A stretch of 64,000 nt of DNA from Flavobacterium pisciphilum (GCF_020905345.1 NZ_JAJJMO010000001.1:3410001-3474000), one strand, 5' to 3'. Numbered from the stretch's first letter, positions 17,709-26,274 are shown. The notes: generated from the sequence alone by a model not told the origin. Translations and numbers: made by a program.

Positions 17709-17739
17709 GGGTTATATTAAGTTAACCCTGCGAAAGTTA
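17709..17739 (-). promoter_or_regulatory. Candidate promoter with overlapping operator-like inverted repeat
   Basis: The minus strand has TAACTTTC (plus 17732-17739), one mismatch from TAnnTTTG. Just downstream the inverted repeat GGGTTA / TAACCC (plus 17709-17714 and 17723-17728, spacer 8 nt) covers the expected transcription start. Confidence 0.35.
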
Positions 17740-17807
17740 CAAATAGTAAGTGTTTTCCTTATTTATAAATGATTACTAAAATATTAAGTTATTATTTTAG
17801 TAAAAGC

Positions 17808-17843
17808 AAAAAGGTTAGACGCTATAAGAAGTCTAACCTTTTT
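17808..17843 (-). terminator. Intrinsic terminator of the Lys/Ala-rich protein gene
   Basis: A 13-bp stem, AAAAAGGTTAGAC and GTCTAACCTTTTT, with a 10-nt loop, lies 22 nt after the stop codon on the minus strand. Confidence 0.8.
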
Positions 17844-17864
17844 TGTCTATCAAGAATAAGTTAT

Positions 17865-18422
17865 TTAGTCTTGAATATAAGTTTTATTCCCATTAGAATT
17901 AATGTAGTATTTACCGCCTCTTGGACCAGTATACACTTTTTTACCATTATACTCTCCAGTAACTTTATCAGCTACTTTAGGTGCTTTTTCATTAGTTTCT
18001 TTAACCTTTTTTGTAGCAGTTTTTGATGCTGTTTTAGTATCAGCCTTAGCCTTTTCTACTTTTTCAGTAGCTGCTTTAGTATCAGCTTTGGCTTTTGTTA
18101 CTTTTTTAGTAGCATCATCGCTTGCACTTTTAGCATCTGTTTTTGCTTTAGCTGCTTTTTTTGCAGTAGACTCTTCTGCTTTAGTGGTTTTAGCTTTAGC
18201 ATCACTTTTGGTCTTTGCAACTTTGTCATCTACACTTTTTGTAGCGGTTGCTTTTTCTTTAGCTGCTTTTTTCTCTGCAGCAGTTTTAGAGTCAGTAGCC
18301 TTTTTTTTCTCTTTAGCTGCTTCTGTTTTAGCTTTTGCTTTAGTCGTTTTTACAGCAGTTTCTTGAGCGTAAAAATTACTAGAGAAAACAAACATAAAAC
18401 AAAGTAATAATAGTTTTTTCAT
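17865..18422 (-). CDS. Secreted Lys/Ala-rich protein with C-terminal PBCV basic-adaptor-like motif
   Basis: 185 residues. A signal peptide ends SNFYAQ. Residues about 22-150 are low-complexity Ala/Lys/Thr/Ser with heptad-like repeats such as KAKADTKAATEKVEKAKADT, suggesting a long charged helix. The last 30 residues, with KVYTGPRGGKYYINSNGNKT, match the short basic-adaptor domain first described in PBCV-1 chlorovirus proteins and now seen in many bacteria. The function is unknown; binding to an acidic surface polymer is plausible from charge alone. The low-complexity region drives several false frames on the other strand. Confidence 0.75.
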   Translation of the reverse strand: MKKLLLLCFMFVFSSNFYAQETAVKTTKAKAKTEAAKEKKKATDSKTAAEKKAAKEKATATKSVDDKVAKTKSDAKAKTTKAEESTAKKAAKAKTDAKSASDDATKKVTKAKADTKAATEKVEKAKADTKTASKTATKKVKETNEKAPKVADKVTGEYNGKKVYTGPRGGKYYINSNGNKTYIQD

Positions 18423-18485
18423 GTCTTAAAGTGTTAAAATTCATAATAAAATTAATCAATTAATTGTAATGTTTTTGAAAATGAA

Positions 18486-21400
18486 TCAAAAATAAGCTCT
18501 CAATTGGATGTTCCCAGTATGGATAGTAGTTCCAGTTTCTCCTTTACGTCCTTGATAATTTACATTAACATCCAAAAATTGGGTGATATTTTTTTGTAAT
18601 AACAATCTCCATACCAAATTTTGTCCCGTTTGCAATCCCTCCAACATTTGGAAGCCCACGGATGAAAATTCATTACCAGTGAATTTATTTTGGTAAAAAG
18701 AAAACTCCCCATTTAGTGTTATTTTTTTATCCCCAGCGTAAGAGAATGATGTTCCTAATCGGGTTTGTTTTAAGGTTTCTTCATCGCCAATTTGATTGTC
18801 TTTGTTTTGGATCTCATAAAAGAAATCCAAGCTAGTACTCTTAGAAAATAAATAACTAATTTTTGGTGCTAGTTGGTAACCAGTAAGTTTATAATTCTTT
18901 TCAGGGAAACTTTCAGATATAAGATCAGTTTGGATGGTTTTGGTAAAAATGCCTAATAGCCAACTTTTATCATATAAATGTGAATATTGCAATTGATGTG
19001 AACTGTTTGTAGCTTGTTGGGATCCTATTGTAAGTAGGTTTCTGCTTTTGTTTTGTAAATAGGTATAAGTTGTTGAGTGTTTTTGCTTACCACGATTATA
19101 GAATAAACTGTTCCTAAAACTAGAATTTAATCCCAGTACATTTTCATCAGAGGAATTAAAAGGATTAAGTTCAAAACGATCGCCATTACTTTTTACTTTT
19201 CGATCTAATATAAATGAGGTTTGATTATAAAAATAAGAGATTACTTTTTTTATACCAGTTTCATTTAACCATTGATTTGGATTCAAGGTTACCGACTGAG
19301 AAAATTTATTCTGATTTGTTTTAATATAAACTCGATTTGGTAAAAAGATTCGGATATATTTTGCTTGGTCAATAAATGCTGCTACTTCAAATTCTTGTAA
19401 TTCCTGGATTCCATTGTTATTATAATCAATCCAAGTATAGACTCCTTGTCCTGCTGGAACTTCTACGTATGTATAGTCCTGCTGAGGCATTGTTCCTGAG
19501 CTGGTTTCATAAGCAGTAGTAGTCTGGATAAATTGATTAAAGAAACGATCATTATAGAGAATTCTAGAATTTAGGGATGGTTCTTTTTTCTTTGTAGCAT
19601 CTTCATAATTCAAGACCCTATAACTTGCATATACAGATAAATCACTTTTGGTTGTTTGTATCAATTTTGATTTAAAGTAATAAGTTTGAGAGTTGTTTAC
19701 ATGTTGTAATAATCCGTTCTGCAAACTATCATTACTACGTCTTAAAAAACCTAGTTCTACAAAAACTTTAGTACTATCGCCTCGACCTACAAATAAGCCA
19801 TATTCATTAAATCTTTGACTTAAAGCCGAAAATTGATTGGTATTTTTGTTTTTCTCTTGATTGTCTTCAAGTTGTATTGTACCACCAATCCAGTTTTTAT
19901 TAAAATGATAACGAGCTTGGGTTTGGTTTCTTAAAAATTTAGATGTCGATATAGTACTGCTGCTATTGAGCAAGCTACCTTGGTTCTGGATAAACCAATT
20001 TTTTAGTTTAAAGAGGCCATTAATGGTATGTCGACTTCCAGAATAGTTTTCGGTAAAATCTAAATTTTCAAATTGATAGGTTACCAATCCTATGTCAGAG
20101 GATTTTTTTTGAGGAAGTAAATCGAAGTTTAAACCTGAGATTAATAAGCTCTGATTCCCAAATCGAATTGCAGGAAGGTTCCAATCTCGATCAAACTCAA
20201 TATTATAAAGCCGTTCAACCGATTTAAAATTTTCCTGAATAAATTGATAATTTATAAAAGCGTCCAGATTCCAACTTTTGGTAAACAAGCGTTGTTTAGC
20301 ATTTATTTTGGTAGCAATACCTTTGTTGTTACTATCCTGTATATTCGAAAACAGGTTTGCATCATTATTACTAACTCCAATTTCGAAATCAAAATTTGTT
20401 TTTTCGGTTGGATTGTATTTGCCTAAAAAAGTAGCTACTTGTAGCTTTATTGGAGCAACGAGTTTGATAACTGGAGCATAATTTCCTTGCGGAATACCAT
20501 TTATAGGTGGAACATATTCATAAATACGATCTATAGTATTTACATTCTTAAGAATATAGTCTCCAGACTGAGCACCAATTAAATTAAATCTTACATTGTA
20601 TAATTCATCTTTTGGATTGTTAGAGAATTCGTAAGCTTCCTCTCCATTTACCATTATTTTTTTGTAGAGAATTTTGTTATCCGAATAAGTATCTGCGTAT
20701 GCTGAGGGAGCAATCATAGCATTAGTATCATCTCCAGCGTTATTTAATATTTCAACTTGTTCCTTGGTTAAATTTTGTTGTAGAGGCTGATTTTTTAAAT
20801 CATTTTCAGAGTACAAATACCCTCCAAAACTCCATTTTTTATTTTCATGAGTAACACCAGCATACGTTACAAATCGGGTATAGTTTTGATTTGAATATTG
20901 GTATTCGATGCTTATTCGCATTTCGGAAGTAATGGTAAAAAGAGAAGTAAAAGTAATTTCACCAGCATTATAGTCGATTGTATAATCTTTATTTTCGCCT
21001 CGTTTTAATAAAACACCATTTACATACACCCTTTCAGAACCAGAAATTACCAATATATATAATTCACCGTTTTGACCAGTTAATTTATAAGGACCTTGAT
21101 TTCCTTCTTGCCCAGTAAGGTTGCTTTTAGCATATTGTCCTCTTACCAATGCGGCTGAAGCAAATACATTTGTTTTGTTGTCTTCATCACCAAAATTAAA
21201 ATTGACTGCAAGACCTTGGACCTTTTTGTCAAAATTAAGGAATTGTGTCTTTTTGTTCTCAAGAAAAATATCCCCAGCTCGTAACGCCCAATTATTACTA
21301 AAGAGTTCTATAAAGATATTATCGAATTGATCTAGTTTTTGTGAGTAGCCACCATCTTGTAGCGGAATATTGTTGTCTTGTAATGAAGCACGAATACTTA

Positions 21401-21917
21401 CGTTGTCTGATATTTTTCCTGTAATTTGAAGGTCAAGATTGGAGTTTAATACAGTGCTTTGATTATTGCCAATAGTGATTCCACGAGTAATACTTCCCGA
21501 AGTGGTTAATCCGTCAAATGGAGTAACCGTTTTAACGTTTTTGGGCTTTATTTGGTACAAAGATTCAGCAGTTGCACCATTGTTTACAATTCGATTAGAA
21601 TCATAAATTTTATATTCTTTGGTTAGGATGTCGGGAAGTTTCAAATACTCAACTGTAAGTGAGTCAGTACCCAAAGTTAATTTTTCATTTAAAAGTAATG
21701 TCCCTTTCTGGAAATCTATTTTGTATAAACTACTATCAATAAGTTTTTTATTGGTATCTAAAAGCTGAAAATAATTGGAATTAATACTGAAACTCTCTAG
21801 ATGTATAGTATCTCTAGTAGCAACAACCTTTTTGGTTTTATAGTACGAGTTTATTTCCTGGGCGTGAAGTCCAGAACAAAAAATAATTACAATCCAAAAG
21901 AGTAATTTTTTAATCAT
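18486..21917 (-). CDS. Very large predicted outer-membrane beta-barrel protein, function unknown
   Basis: 1143 residues with signal peptide MIKKLLFWIVIIFCSGLHAQ. The first 300 residues hold repeated short domains, including YVNGVLLKRGENKDYTIDY and GEITFTSLFTITSEM, a motif that I associate with other large Bacteroidota surface proteins. From about 330 on there are many amphipathic strands with aromatic ends and turns rich in Asn and Gly, ending GNIQLRAYF, as expected for an outer-membrane barrel. I do not recognise the family by name. It has its own promoter and no clear operon partner. Confidence 0.75.
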   Translation of the reverse strand: MIKKLLFWIVIIFCSGLHAQEINSYYKTKKVVATRDTIHLESFSINSNYFQLLDTNKKLIDSSLYKIDFQKGTLLLNEKLTLGTDSLTVEYLKLPDILTKEYKIYDSNRIVNNGATAESLYQIKPKNVKTVTPFDGLTTSGSITRGITIGNNQSTVLNSNLDLQITGKISDNVSIRASLQDNNIPLQDGGYSQKLDQFDNIFIELFSNNWALRAGDIFLENKKTQFLNFDKKVQGLAVNFNFGDEDNKTNVFASAALVRGQYAKSNLTGQEGNQGPYKLTGQNGELYILVISGSERVYVNGVLLKRGENKDYTIDYNAGEITFTSLFTITSEMRISIEYQYSNQNYTRFVTYAGVTHENKKWSFGGYLYSENDLKNQPLQQNLTKEQVEILNNAGDDTNAMIAPSAYADTYSDNKILYKKIMVNGEEAYEFSNNPKDELYNVRFNLIGAQSGDYILKNVNTIDRIYEYVPPINGIPQGNYAPVIKLVAPIKLQVATFLGKYNPTEKTNFDFEIGVSNNDANLFSNIQDSNNKGIATKINAKQRLFTKSWNLDAFINYQFIQENFKSVERLYNIEFDRDWNLPAIRFGNQSLLISGLNFDLLPQKKSSDIGLVTYQFENLDFTENYSGSRHTINGLFKLKNWFIQNQGSLLNSSSTISTSKFLRNQTQARYHFNKNWIGGTIQLEDNQEKNKNTNQFSALSQRFNEYGLFVGRGDSTKVFVELGFLRRSNDSLQNGLLQHVNNSQTYYFKSKLIQTTKSDLSVYASYRVLNYEDATKKKEPSLNSRILYNDRFFNQFIQTTTAYETSSGTMPQQDYTYVEVPAGQGVYTWIDYNNNGIQELQEFEVAAFIDQAKYIRIFLPNRVYIKTNQNKFSQSVTLNPNQWLNETGIKKVISYFYNQTSFILDRKVKSNGDRFELNPFNSSDENVLGLNSSFRNSLFYNRGKQKHSTTYTYLQNKSRNLLTIGSQQATNSSHQLQYSHLYDKSWLLGIFTKTIQTDLISESFPEKNYKLTGYQLAPKISYLFSKSTSLDFFYEIQNKDNQIGDEETLKQTRLGTSFSYAGDKKITLNGEFSFYQNKFTGNEFSSVGFQMLEGLQTGQNLVWRLLLQKNITQFLDVNVNYQGRKGETGTTIHTGNIQLRAYF

Positions 21918-22239
21918 AAATACTTTAACTCCAAAACCTCAAAAGTAGTATTTATATTCGGGAAATTATGGTGCTGGTTTTTATCAATGAATTTGAGAAT
22001 ATTGTAAAGTGGTGTTTTGTTGATTTTGATGAGGAATGAAGAATAGAAATTATGATATATAGGAATAATTCAGTATCTAAAAGTTTTAATTTTCAGGCAG
22101 TTTAACGGATAGTTTTACTTTTTGAAGTAAAATCCGGAAGTAATTTGAAATAATGCTAATGCAAAAATTGGTTATTTTTAGTCTAATTCTGAAAAATAGT
22201 AAAATATTTCTTATTTTTATACTGACTAAACTTTTGATT
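21918..22239. other. Intergenic region between the barrel protein gene and XRE gene A
   Basis: It holds the barrel gene promoter at its left end and a hairpin at 22106-22136: CGGA, bulge TAG, TTTTACTT, loop TTTG, AAGTAAAA, TCCG. The hairpin has no T run. It is about 100 nt upstream of the XRE start. Nothing else recognisable was seen. Confidence 0.5.
21940..21947 (-). promoter_or_regulatory. -7 promoter element of the large barrel protein gene
   Basis: The minus strand reads TACTTTTG, a full match to TAnnTTTG, 22 nt before the ATG. Confidence 0.55.
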
Positions 22240-22587
22240 ATGAATGAATCAGTAGGAAATAAGCTAAAAAAATTACGAAAAAGCAAAGATCTATCACAAG
22301 AACAAGTGGCAAGTTCGTTGCATGTGTCACAATCTACGTATGCACGTATAGAGAGAGGGGAGAGTAGTTCATGGGCAAGCCATATTAATAAAATATGTGA
22401 GGTCTTTAAAATAAGTCCAGAAGATTTGGTAAAGGATGAAATAGGAGAGGATAAAGAGGATAACAGCGATTTAAATGAAACATTTATTATCAATCAATTG
22501 TCAGATAAAATAATAGAACAATACGAAGCTCGAATAAAAGAGTTGAAAAAAGTGATAAAAGATTTAAGGAGAAAGCGGAATATATAA
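22240..22587 (+). CDS. XRE-family transcriptional regulator, copy A
   Basis: 115 residues. An N-terminal helix-turn-helix of the XRE/Cro type (residues about 6-62: GNKLKKLRKSKDLSQEQVAS, SQSTYARIERGES) is followed by an acidic linker (EIGEDKEDNSDLNE) and a C-terminal coiled coil (about 85-115, EQYEARIKELKKVIKDLRRK), which probably dimerises. The ATG was chosen because the paralogue downstream aligns without gaps from the same point; a longer frame upstream is Leu/Ile-rich and not protein-like. Its 3' part is almost identical to copy B. Confidence 0.85.
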   Translation: MNESVGNKLKKLRKSKDLSQEQVASSLHVSQSTYARIERGESSSWASHINKICEVFKISPEDLVKDEIGEDKEDNSDLNETFIINQLSDKIIEQYEARIKELKKVIKDLRRKRNI

Positions 22588-22621
22588 AAAGCAACAAGGT
22601 TTCACCTAAAGTGAAACCTTG
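22372..22621 (+). repeat. Direct repeat, unit A: shared 3' part and terminator of XRE gene A
   Basis: This segment aligns without gaps to 24150-24399 (offset 1778). The first 234 bp differ at 5 positions by hand count, and the terminator stems are identical with different loops. Upstream of the boundary the two genes differ at 43 of 132 positions, so the identity begins abruptly. Confidence 0.9.
22595..22621 (+). terminator. Hairpin after XRE gene A
   Basis: The arms CAAGGTTTCAC and GTGAAACCTTG form an 11-bp stem with loop CTAAA. Unlike copy B it is followed by GAAAGGATG and not by a T run, so termination may be weak. Confidence 0.55.
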
Positions 22622-22688
22622 AAAGGATGTGAAATAAATTAAGTTATTCAGAAATAGAATGTTTGTTTATCTCATATTTAAGTTAATT

Positions 22689-22928
22689 TTATTTTGGAGG
22701 AGGAAATTTAAAACAAGATAGTATTCCAACATGTATAAAAAGTGCAGATATAAATGCATATAATAAAGCAATATACATTTTTATGTCTTCGCGATGTTTA
22801 TATATAGTGCTCCAACTAAATTCTTTATCACTAAAAAAATATGACCAAAAAAACATTATTGTTGTTATTAAAATAAAAAAAACAAACTGACGTATCCCTA
22901 TTTTGTGTATTTTTTCAAATATTGTCAT
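22689..22928 (-). CDS. Small membrane protein, function unknown
   Basis: 79 residues with two predicted transmembrane helices (about 13-32 and 50-72), a charged loop between them (SDKEFSWSTIYKHREDIK) and a Pro-rich end, FPPPK. Its ATG directly follows the stop codon of the frameshifted lipoprotein gene, so the two are translationally coupled. I do not recognise the family. The location between the two XRE copies suggests an accessory locus. Confidence 0.6.
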   Translation of the reverse strand: MTIFEKIHKIGIRQFVFFILITTIMFFWSYFFSDKEFSWSTIYKHREDIKMYIALLYAFISALFIHVGILSCFKFPPPK

Positions 22929-23803
22929 TTATTCTAGTATAAAAGTTAATGAAGTTTTTTCAGATGCTTCTAATATAGAATTAATAAATTTAATTTTTTC
23001 TAAACTTAATTCTAAGCGTTCTTCAGGGAATTTTTCTAATTGTTGTTTTAGATTTGATGAACAATCTGCAGCAGCCCAAACAGCAGCTACAGCAGCTCCT
23101 CTTACTGCTCCTAAAGTACTTCCAAACACAGCTCCCCAACCGCACCAGTTATAGTTCCAATTCCAGGTAATGCTACTGTACCTCCTGTTGCTCCAGTATA
23201 GGCACCTGCTATAGCTCCTCCTATGGCTCCTGTTGCAATGCCCCTCCCTATGTCTTTTCCTTTTCCTCCCATACAACTCCAAAAACCGGTACCTTTTGAA
23301 TAAAGTGTATTTTCTTTATATAAAATGGGATAAATTTTAGAAGTAGTTTCTTCGATTATGTCAAAAAGAAGATTTACTTCTTGTTTGAAATTAGAAGGGA
23401 ATGAAGTTTTATTAAGTACTTTTCTTTTTGAATCAAGTAAATTAAAAATATCTTTATCATATGAATTAGCTAAATCTTGATAAAAAGCTAGCATAAATGT
23501 CGCCTCTTTTATATTGTAATGTGGAGCTAAAGAAATTTTAAAATTTAATTGCTCTGTGAATTTTACTTGTTTAGAATAAGATTGTTCTTTTATAGTGAAA
23601 TATTTAGATATTTCATTTTCTAAAGCAACGTTGCTATTTATTTTTTCTTCTAATTTAGAAATGTTTCTAATCGCGTCGAGTTTGATTTCAGAATAATTTA
23701 TAGCGTCCGATAAGTTCTTTTCGGGAAAATTTTCCTTATTATCACATGAATACAATAACTTAATTAAAAAGATTATTAGTAAGGTAAATTTTAACTTTTT
23801 CAT
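22929..23803 (-). pseudogene. Glycine-zipper lipoprotein gene with a frameshift
   Basis: The first frame starts MKKLKFTLLIIFLIKLLYSC, a signal peptide with lipobox Cys20, and runs through a helical domain into GIATGAIGGAIAGAYTGAT and GIGTITGAVG before switching to GELCLEVL and a stop at 23111. The neighbouring frame continues the same glycine-zipper pattern (AVFGSTLGAVRGAAVAAVWAAADC) and then a 45-residue C-terminal helix to a stop at 22929. One extra G in the run at 23134-23137 (CCCC on the plus strand) would join them into one protein of about 291 residues. This is either a real inactivating or phase-variable frameshift or a sequencing error. An ATG 15 codons inside the longer first frame was preferred because the signal peptide starts there. 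Confidence 0.75.
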
Positions 23804-24017
23804 ATCACGATGGTTTAATAGTTGGTAAAAATTTATTGTAAAGGACAAATCTAAACGAGAAATTAAATAAGACTTATGTGAAAAACGGTTATTCTTACCC
23901 TGAATTTGAGTGTTTTTCCTTTGTTGTATGAAAAAGTTAGATTTACTGAGTATTTGTTTAAAAATCTGTCCTCTATGTTTTTATAGAGTTATTTGGGGTA
24001 TTAAAATGGTAGATAGT

Positions 24018-24365
24018 ATGAATGTGATTATCGGAAATAAGTTAAAAGAACTCAGAAAAAGTAAAAACATTTCACAAGAAGAGGCAGCAGATTATTTGCA
24101 TTTATCTCAATCAGCTTATGCTAGGATCGAAAGTGGTCAAAGCAATTCTTGGGCAAGCCATATTAATAAAATATGTGAGATCTTTAAAATAAGTCCAGAA
24201 GATTTGGTAAAGGATGAAATAGGAGAGGATAAAGAGGATAATAGCGATTTAAATGAAACATTTATTATTAATCAATTGTCAGATAAAATAATAGAACAAT
24301 ATGAAGCTCGAATAAAAGAGTTGAAAAAAGTGATAAAAGATTTAAAGAGAAAGCGGAATATATAA
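24018..24365 (+). CDS. XRE-family transcriptional regulator, copy B
   Basis: 115 residues, the same length as copy A and alignable without gaps. The N-terminal helix-turn-helix (GNKLKELRKSKNISQEEAAD, SQSAYARIESGQS) differs from copy A at many positions including the recognition-helix region, while residues 45-115 are nearly identical. A second ATG four codons upstream (24006) is possible; the later one matches copy A. It is followed by a full intrinsic terminator and then by the convergent aspartate kinase gene. Confidence 0.85.
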   Translation: MNVIIGNKLKELRKSKNISQEEAADYLHLSQSAYARIESGQSNSWASHINKICEIFKISPEDLVKDEIGEDKEDNSDLNETFIINQLSDKIIEQYEARIKELKKVIKDLKRKRNI

Positions 24366-24399
24366 AAAGCAACAAGGTTTCACTTTTGGTGAAACCTTG
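24150..24399 (+). repeat. Direct repeat, unit B: shared 3' part and terminator of XRE gene B
   Basis: The partner of 22372-22621 in the same orientation. Both units begin at the Trp codon of the SSWASHINK / NSWASHINK region and end at the last base of the terminator stem. Confidence 0.9.
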
Positions 24400-24404
24400 T
24401 TTTT
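24373..24404 (+). terminator. Intrinsic terminator after XRE gene B
   Basis: The arms CAAGGTTTCAC and GTGAAACCTTG, loop TTTTG, are followed by five T. It may also serve the convergent aspartate kinase gene. Confidence 0.8.
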
Positions 24405-24432
24405 AAATTATGTAATTAACTTCTAAATAAAA

Positions 24433-25692
24433 TTAATCTACTTCTTTCGTTACCACTTGCATAGTTTCACGGCTTACTTGTTTTAATAAAACAACTTTGT
24501 TTTCTTCTACTGTTTCAGCAGCTTTATCGTCAAAATGACGAATGGTGTATAAGGTTACATTTTCGCTGAAATCAACTTTGAATTTTTTAGAAAGTATTGC
24601 ATTCAAGTCATTGAAGTTCTCAAATTTGTCTTCTACACAAACAGAAAAACTAATTGCTGAGTTTTGAATTAAATTTACTTTAATCTTAAATTCATGGAAT
24701 AAGGCAAAAATCTCACTGATATTTTCTTCCATAATAAAAGAAAAATCTATTGATGAAAGAGAAATTAAAAGCTGGTTTCTCTTTACAATAAAGCAAGGTA
24801 AATAAGGTTCTAGATCTACTCCTTTAGAAACACTTGTTCCTTTTAATAATGGGTTTATAAAAGATTTTACATACAATGGAATCTCTTTTTTCTGTAGAGG
24901 TTGTAATGTTTTTGGGTGTATAACTGTTGCTCCATAAAAAGCTAATTCTATAGCTTCACGATATGAAATTTGATTAAGTAAACTTGCATTTTCAAAATAA
25001 CGTGGGTCAGCATTCATTACTCCAGGTACATCTTTCCAGATAGTAACACTTTCTGCATTTAGGCAATAAGCAAAAATAGCAGCAGTATAATCAGATCCCT
25101 CACGACCTAAAGTTGTAGTAAAGTTGTTTTCATCAGCACCTAAGAATCCTTGTGTGATGTTTAGCATGTTTCGTTTTACGTTTTTGCCAATATTTTTTTG
25201 GGTTAATTCCCAATCTACTTCTGCATCTCTGTAAGTTGCATTGGTTTTTATAAAGTTACGTACATCAATCCATTGGGTCTGAACGCCCATAAAATTCATA
25301 AAATGACTTAAAATAGTAGTTGAAATCAATTCTCCAAAGCTTACAATTTGGTCATAAACAAAGTTGTAGTTAGGAGATTTGTTATGAGCAAGAAAATATT
25401 CTAACTCTGAAAAAAAAGCATTTACAGCAGTAAAAACTTCATGTTTTTCATCCTCAAATAAATCCAGCAATATCTGATTATGGTATTTTTTTACTTCTTG
25501 CACTGACGAATTTAACTCGCTAGATTTCTCGAAATAATTCTTTATTACAACCTCAAGAGCGTTTGTGGTTTTTCCCATAGCCGAAACTACAAGCAATACA
25601 TCTTCATAACCTACTTTTTGCAAAACGTCATATACGTTTTTAATTCCTTCAGCATCTTTTACTGAGGCACCACCAAATTTGAATACTCTCAT
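24433..25692 (-). CDS. Aspartate kinase
   Basis: Phosphorylates aspartate, the first step to lysine, threonine and methionine. It has 419 residues, a monofunctional form with no homoserine dehydrogenase domain. The N-terminal kinase motif VFKFGGASV is at residues 3-11, and TTLGREGSDYTAAIFA and WKDVPGVMNADPR lie in the nucleotide- and substrate-binding region (about 190-225). The C-terminal 120 residues fit tandem ACT regulatory domains. It is transcribed after the GNAT gene (20 nt gap), probably as one unit. Confidence 0.92.
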   Translation of the reverse strand: MRVFKFGGASVKDAEGIKNVYDVLQKVGYEDVLLVVSAMGKTTNALEVVIKNYFEKSSELNSSVQEVKKYHNQILLDLFEDEKHEVFTAVNAFFSELEYFLAHNKSPNYNFVYDQIVSFGELISTTILSHFMNFMGVQTQWIDVRNFIKTNATYRDAEVDWELTQKNIGKNVKRNMLNITQGFLGADENNFTTTLGREGSDYTAAIFAYCLNAESVTIWKDVPGVMNADPRYFENASLLNQISYREAIELAFYGATVIHPKTLQPLQKKEIPLYVKSFINPLLKGTSVSKGVDLEPYLPCFIVKRNQLLISLSSIDFSFIMEENISEIFALFHEFKIKVNLIQNSAISFSVCVEDKFENFNDLNAILSKKFKVDFSENVTLYTIRHFDDKAAETVEENKVVLLKQVSRETMQVVTKEVD

Positions 25693-25715
25693 TATTTATT
25701 ATTATATATTGTGTC

Positions 25716-26195
25716 TTAATTTTTGTTTTTCTCTAAAAATGTATCGATTCCAGTTTCGTCCATTTGAACGACACGCCACTCTTCAAATATTTTAGCACCA
25801 GTGTTTTCGTAGAATTTAACTGCAGGGGTATTCCAATTGAGTACATTCCATTCAACTCTTCTTACTTTATCTTTTTTTGCCTGCTCCATTATTTCGGAGT
25901 ACAATGCCATTCCTAAACCAGATCCACGCATTTTGTCTTTAACGATCAAATCCTCTAAATGTATTGTTTTGCCTTTCCAAGTCGAGAATCGATAATAGTA
26001 TAAGGCAATTCCAACTATTTCGGTATCGACCTCGGCTACAAATACATGAAAAAGAGGATTTTCGCCAAAGCCATCCCGAACCAAATCGCTCTCAGTAATC
26101 AAAACTGCATCGGGTTCATTTTCGAATATGGCTAGTTCCTGAATCAAGCTTAAAACAGCTTTCATGTCTTCAGGATTCCCTTTTCTAATATTCAT
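25716..26195 (-). CDS. GNAT-family N-acetyltransferase
   Basis: 159 residues. The acetyl-CoA binding motif A reads LEDLIVKDKMRGSGLGMAL (RGSGLG loop), followed by motif B, VEWNVLNWNTPAVKFYENTGAK. This arrangement, with WNTPAxxFYxxxGA, is typical of small GNATs related to diamine/spermidine acetyltransferases. The true substrate is unknown. It is the first gene of the unit with the aspartate kinase. Confidence 0.87.
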   Translation of the reverse strand: MNIRKGNPEDMKAVLSLIQELAIFENEPDAVLITESDLVRDGFGENPLFHVFVAEVDTEIVGIALYYYRFSTWKGKTIHLEDLIVKDKMRGSGLGMALYSEIMEQAKKDKVRRVEWNVLNWNTPAVKFYENTGAKIFEEWRVVQMDETGIDTFLEKNKN

Positions 26196-26266
26196 AAATT
26201 CTTATTATTAATATGTTTATATCTAAAATAATGGTTTTTTTGAACTTGTTTTTTACTTTTGATTAA

Positions 26267-26274
26267 CAAATATA
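26267..26274 (-). promoter_or_regulatory. -7 promoter element of the GNAT-aspartate kinase unit
   Basis: The minus strand reads TATATTTG, a full TAnnTTTG match, about 70 nt before the GNAT start. Confidence 0.45.

Noticed and set aside
18088..18366. Plus-strand 92-codon frame rich in Ala and Val
   Set aside because: It is the mirror of the Lys/Ala repeat gene; its composition follows from that repeat.
22086..22493. Minus-strand 135-codon frame over XRE gene A
   Set aside because: It is antisense to a clear helix-turn-helix gene, is Ser/Leu/Ile-rich, and has no counterpart over copy B in the diverged half.
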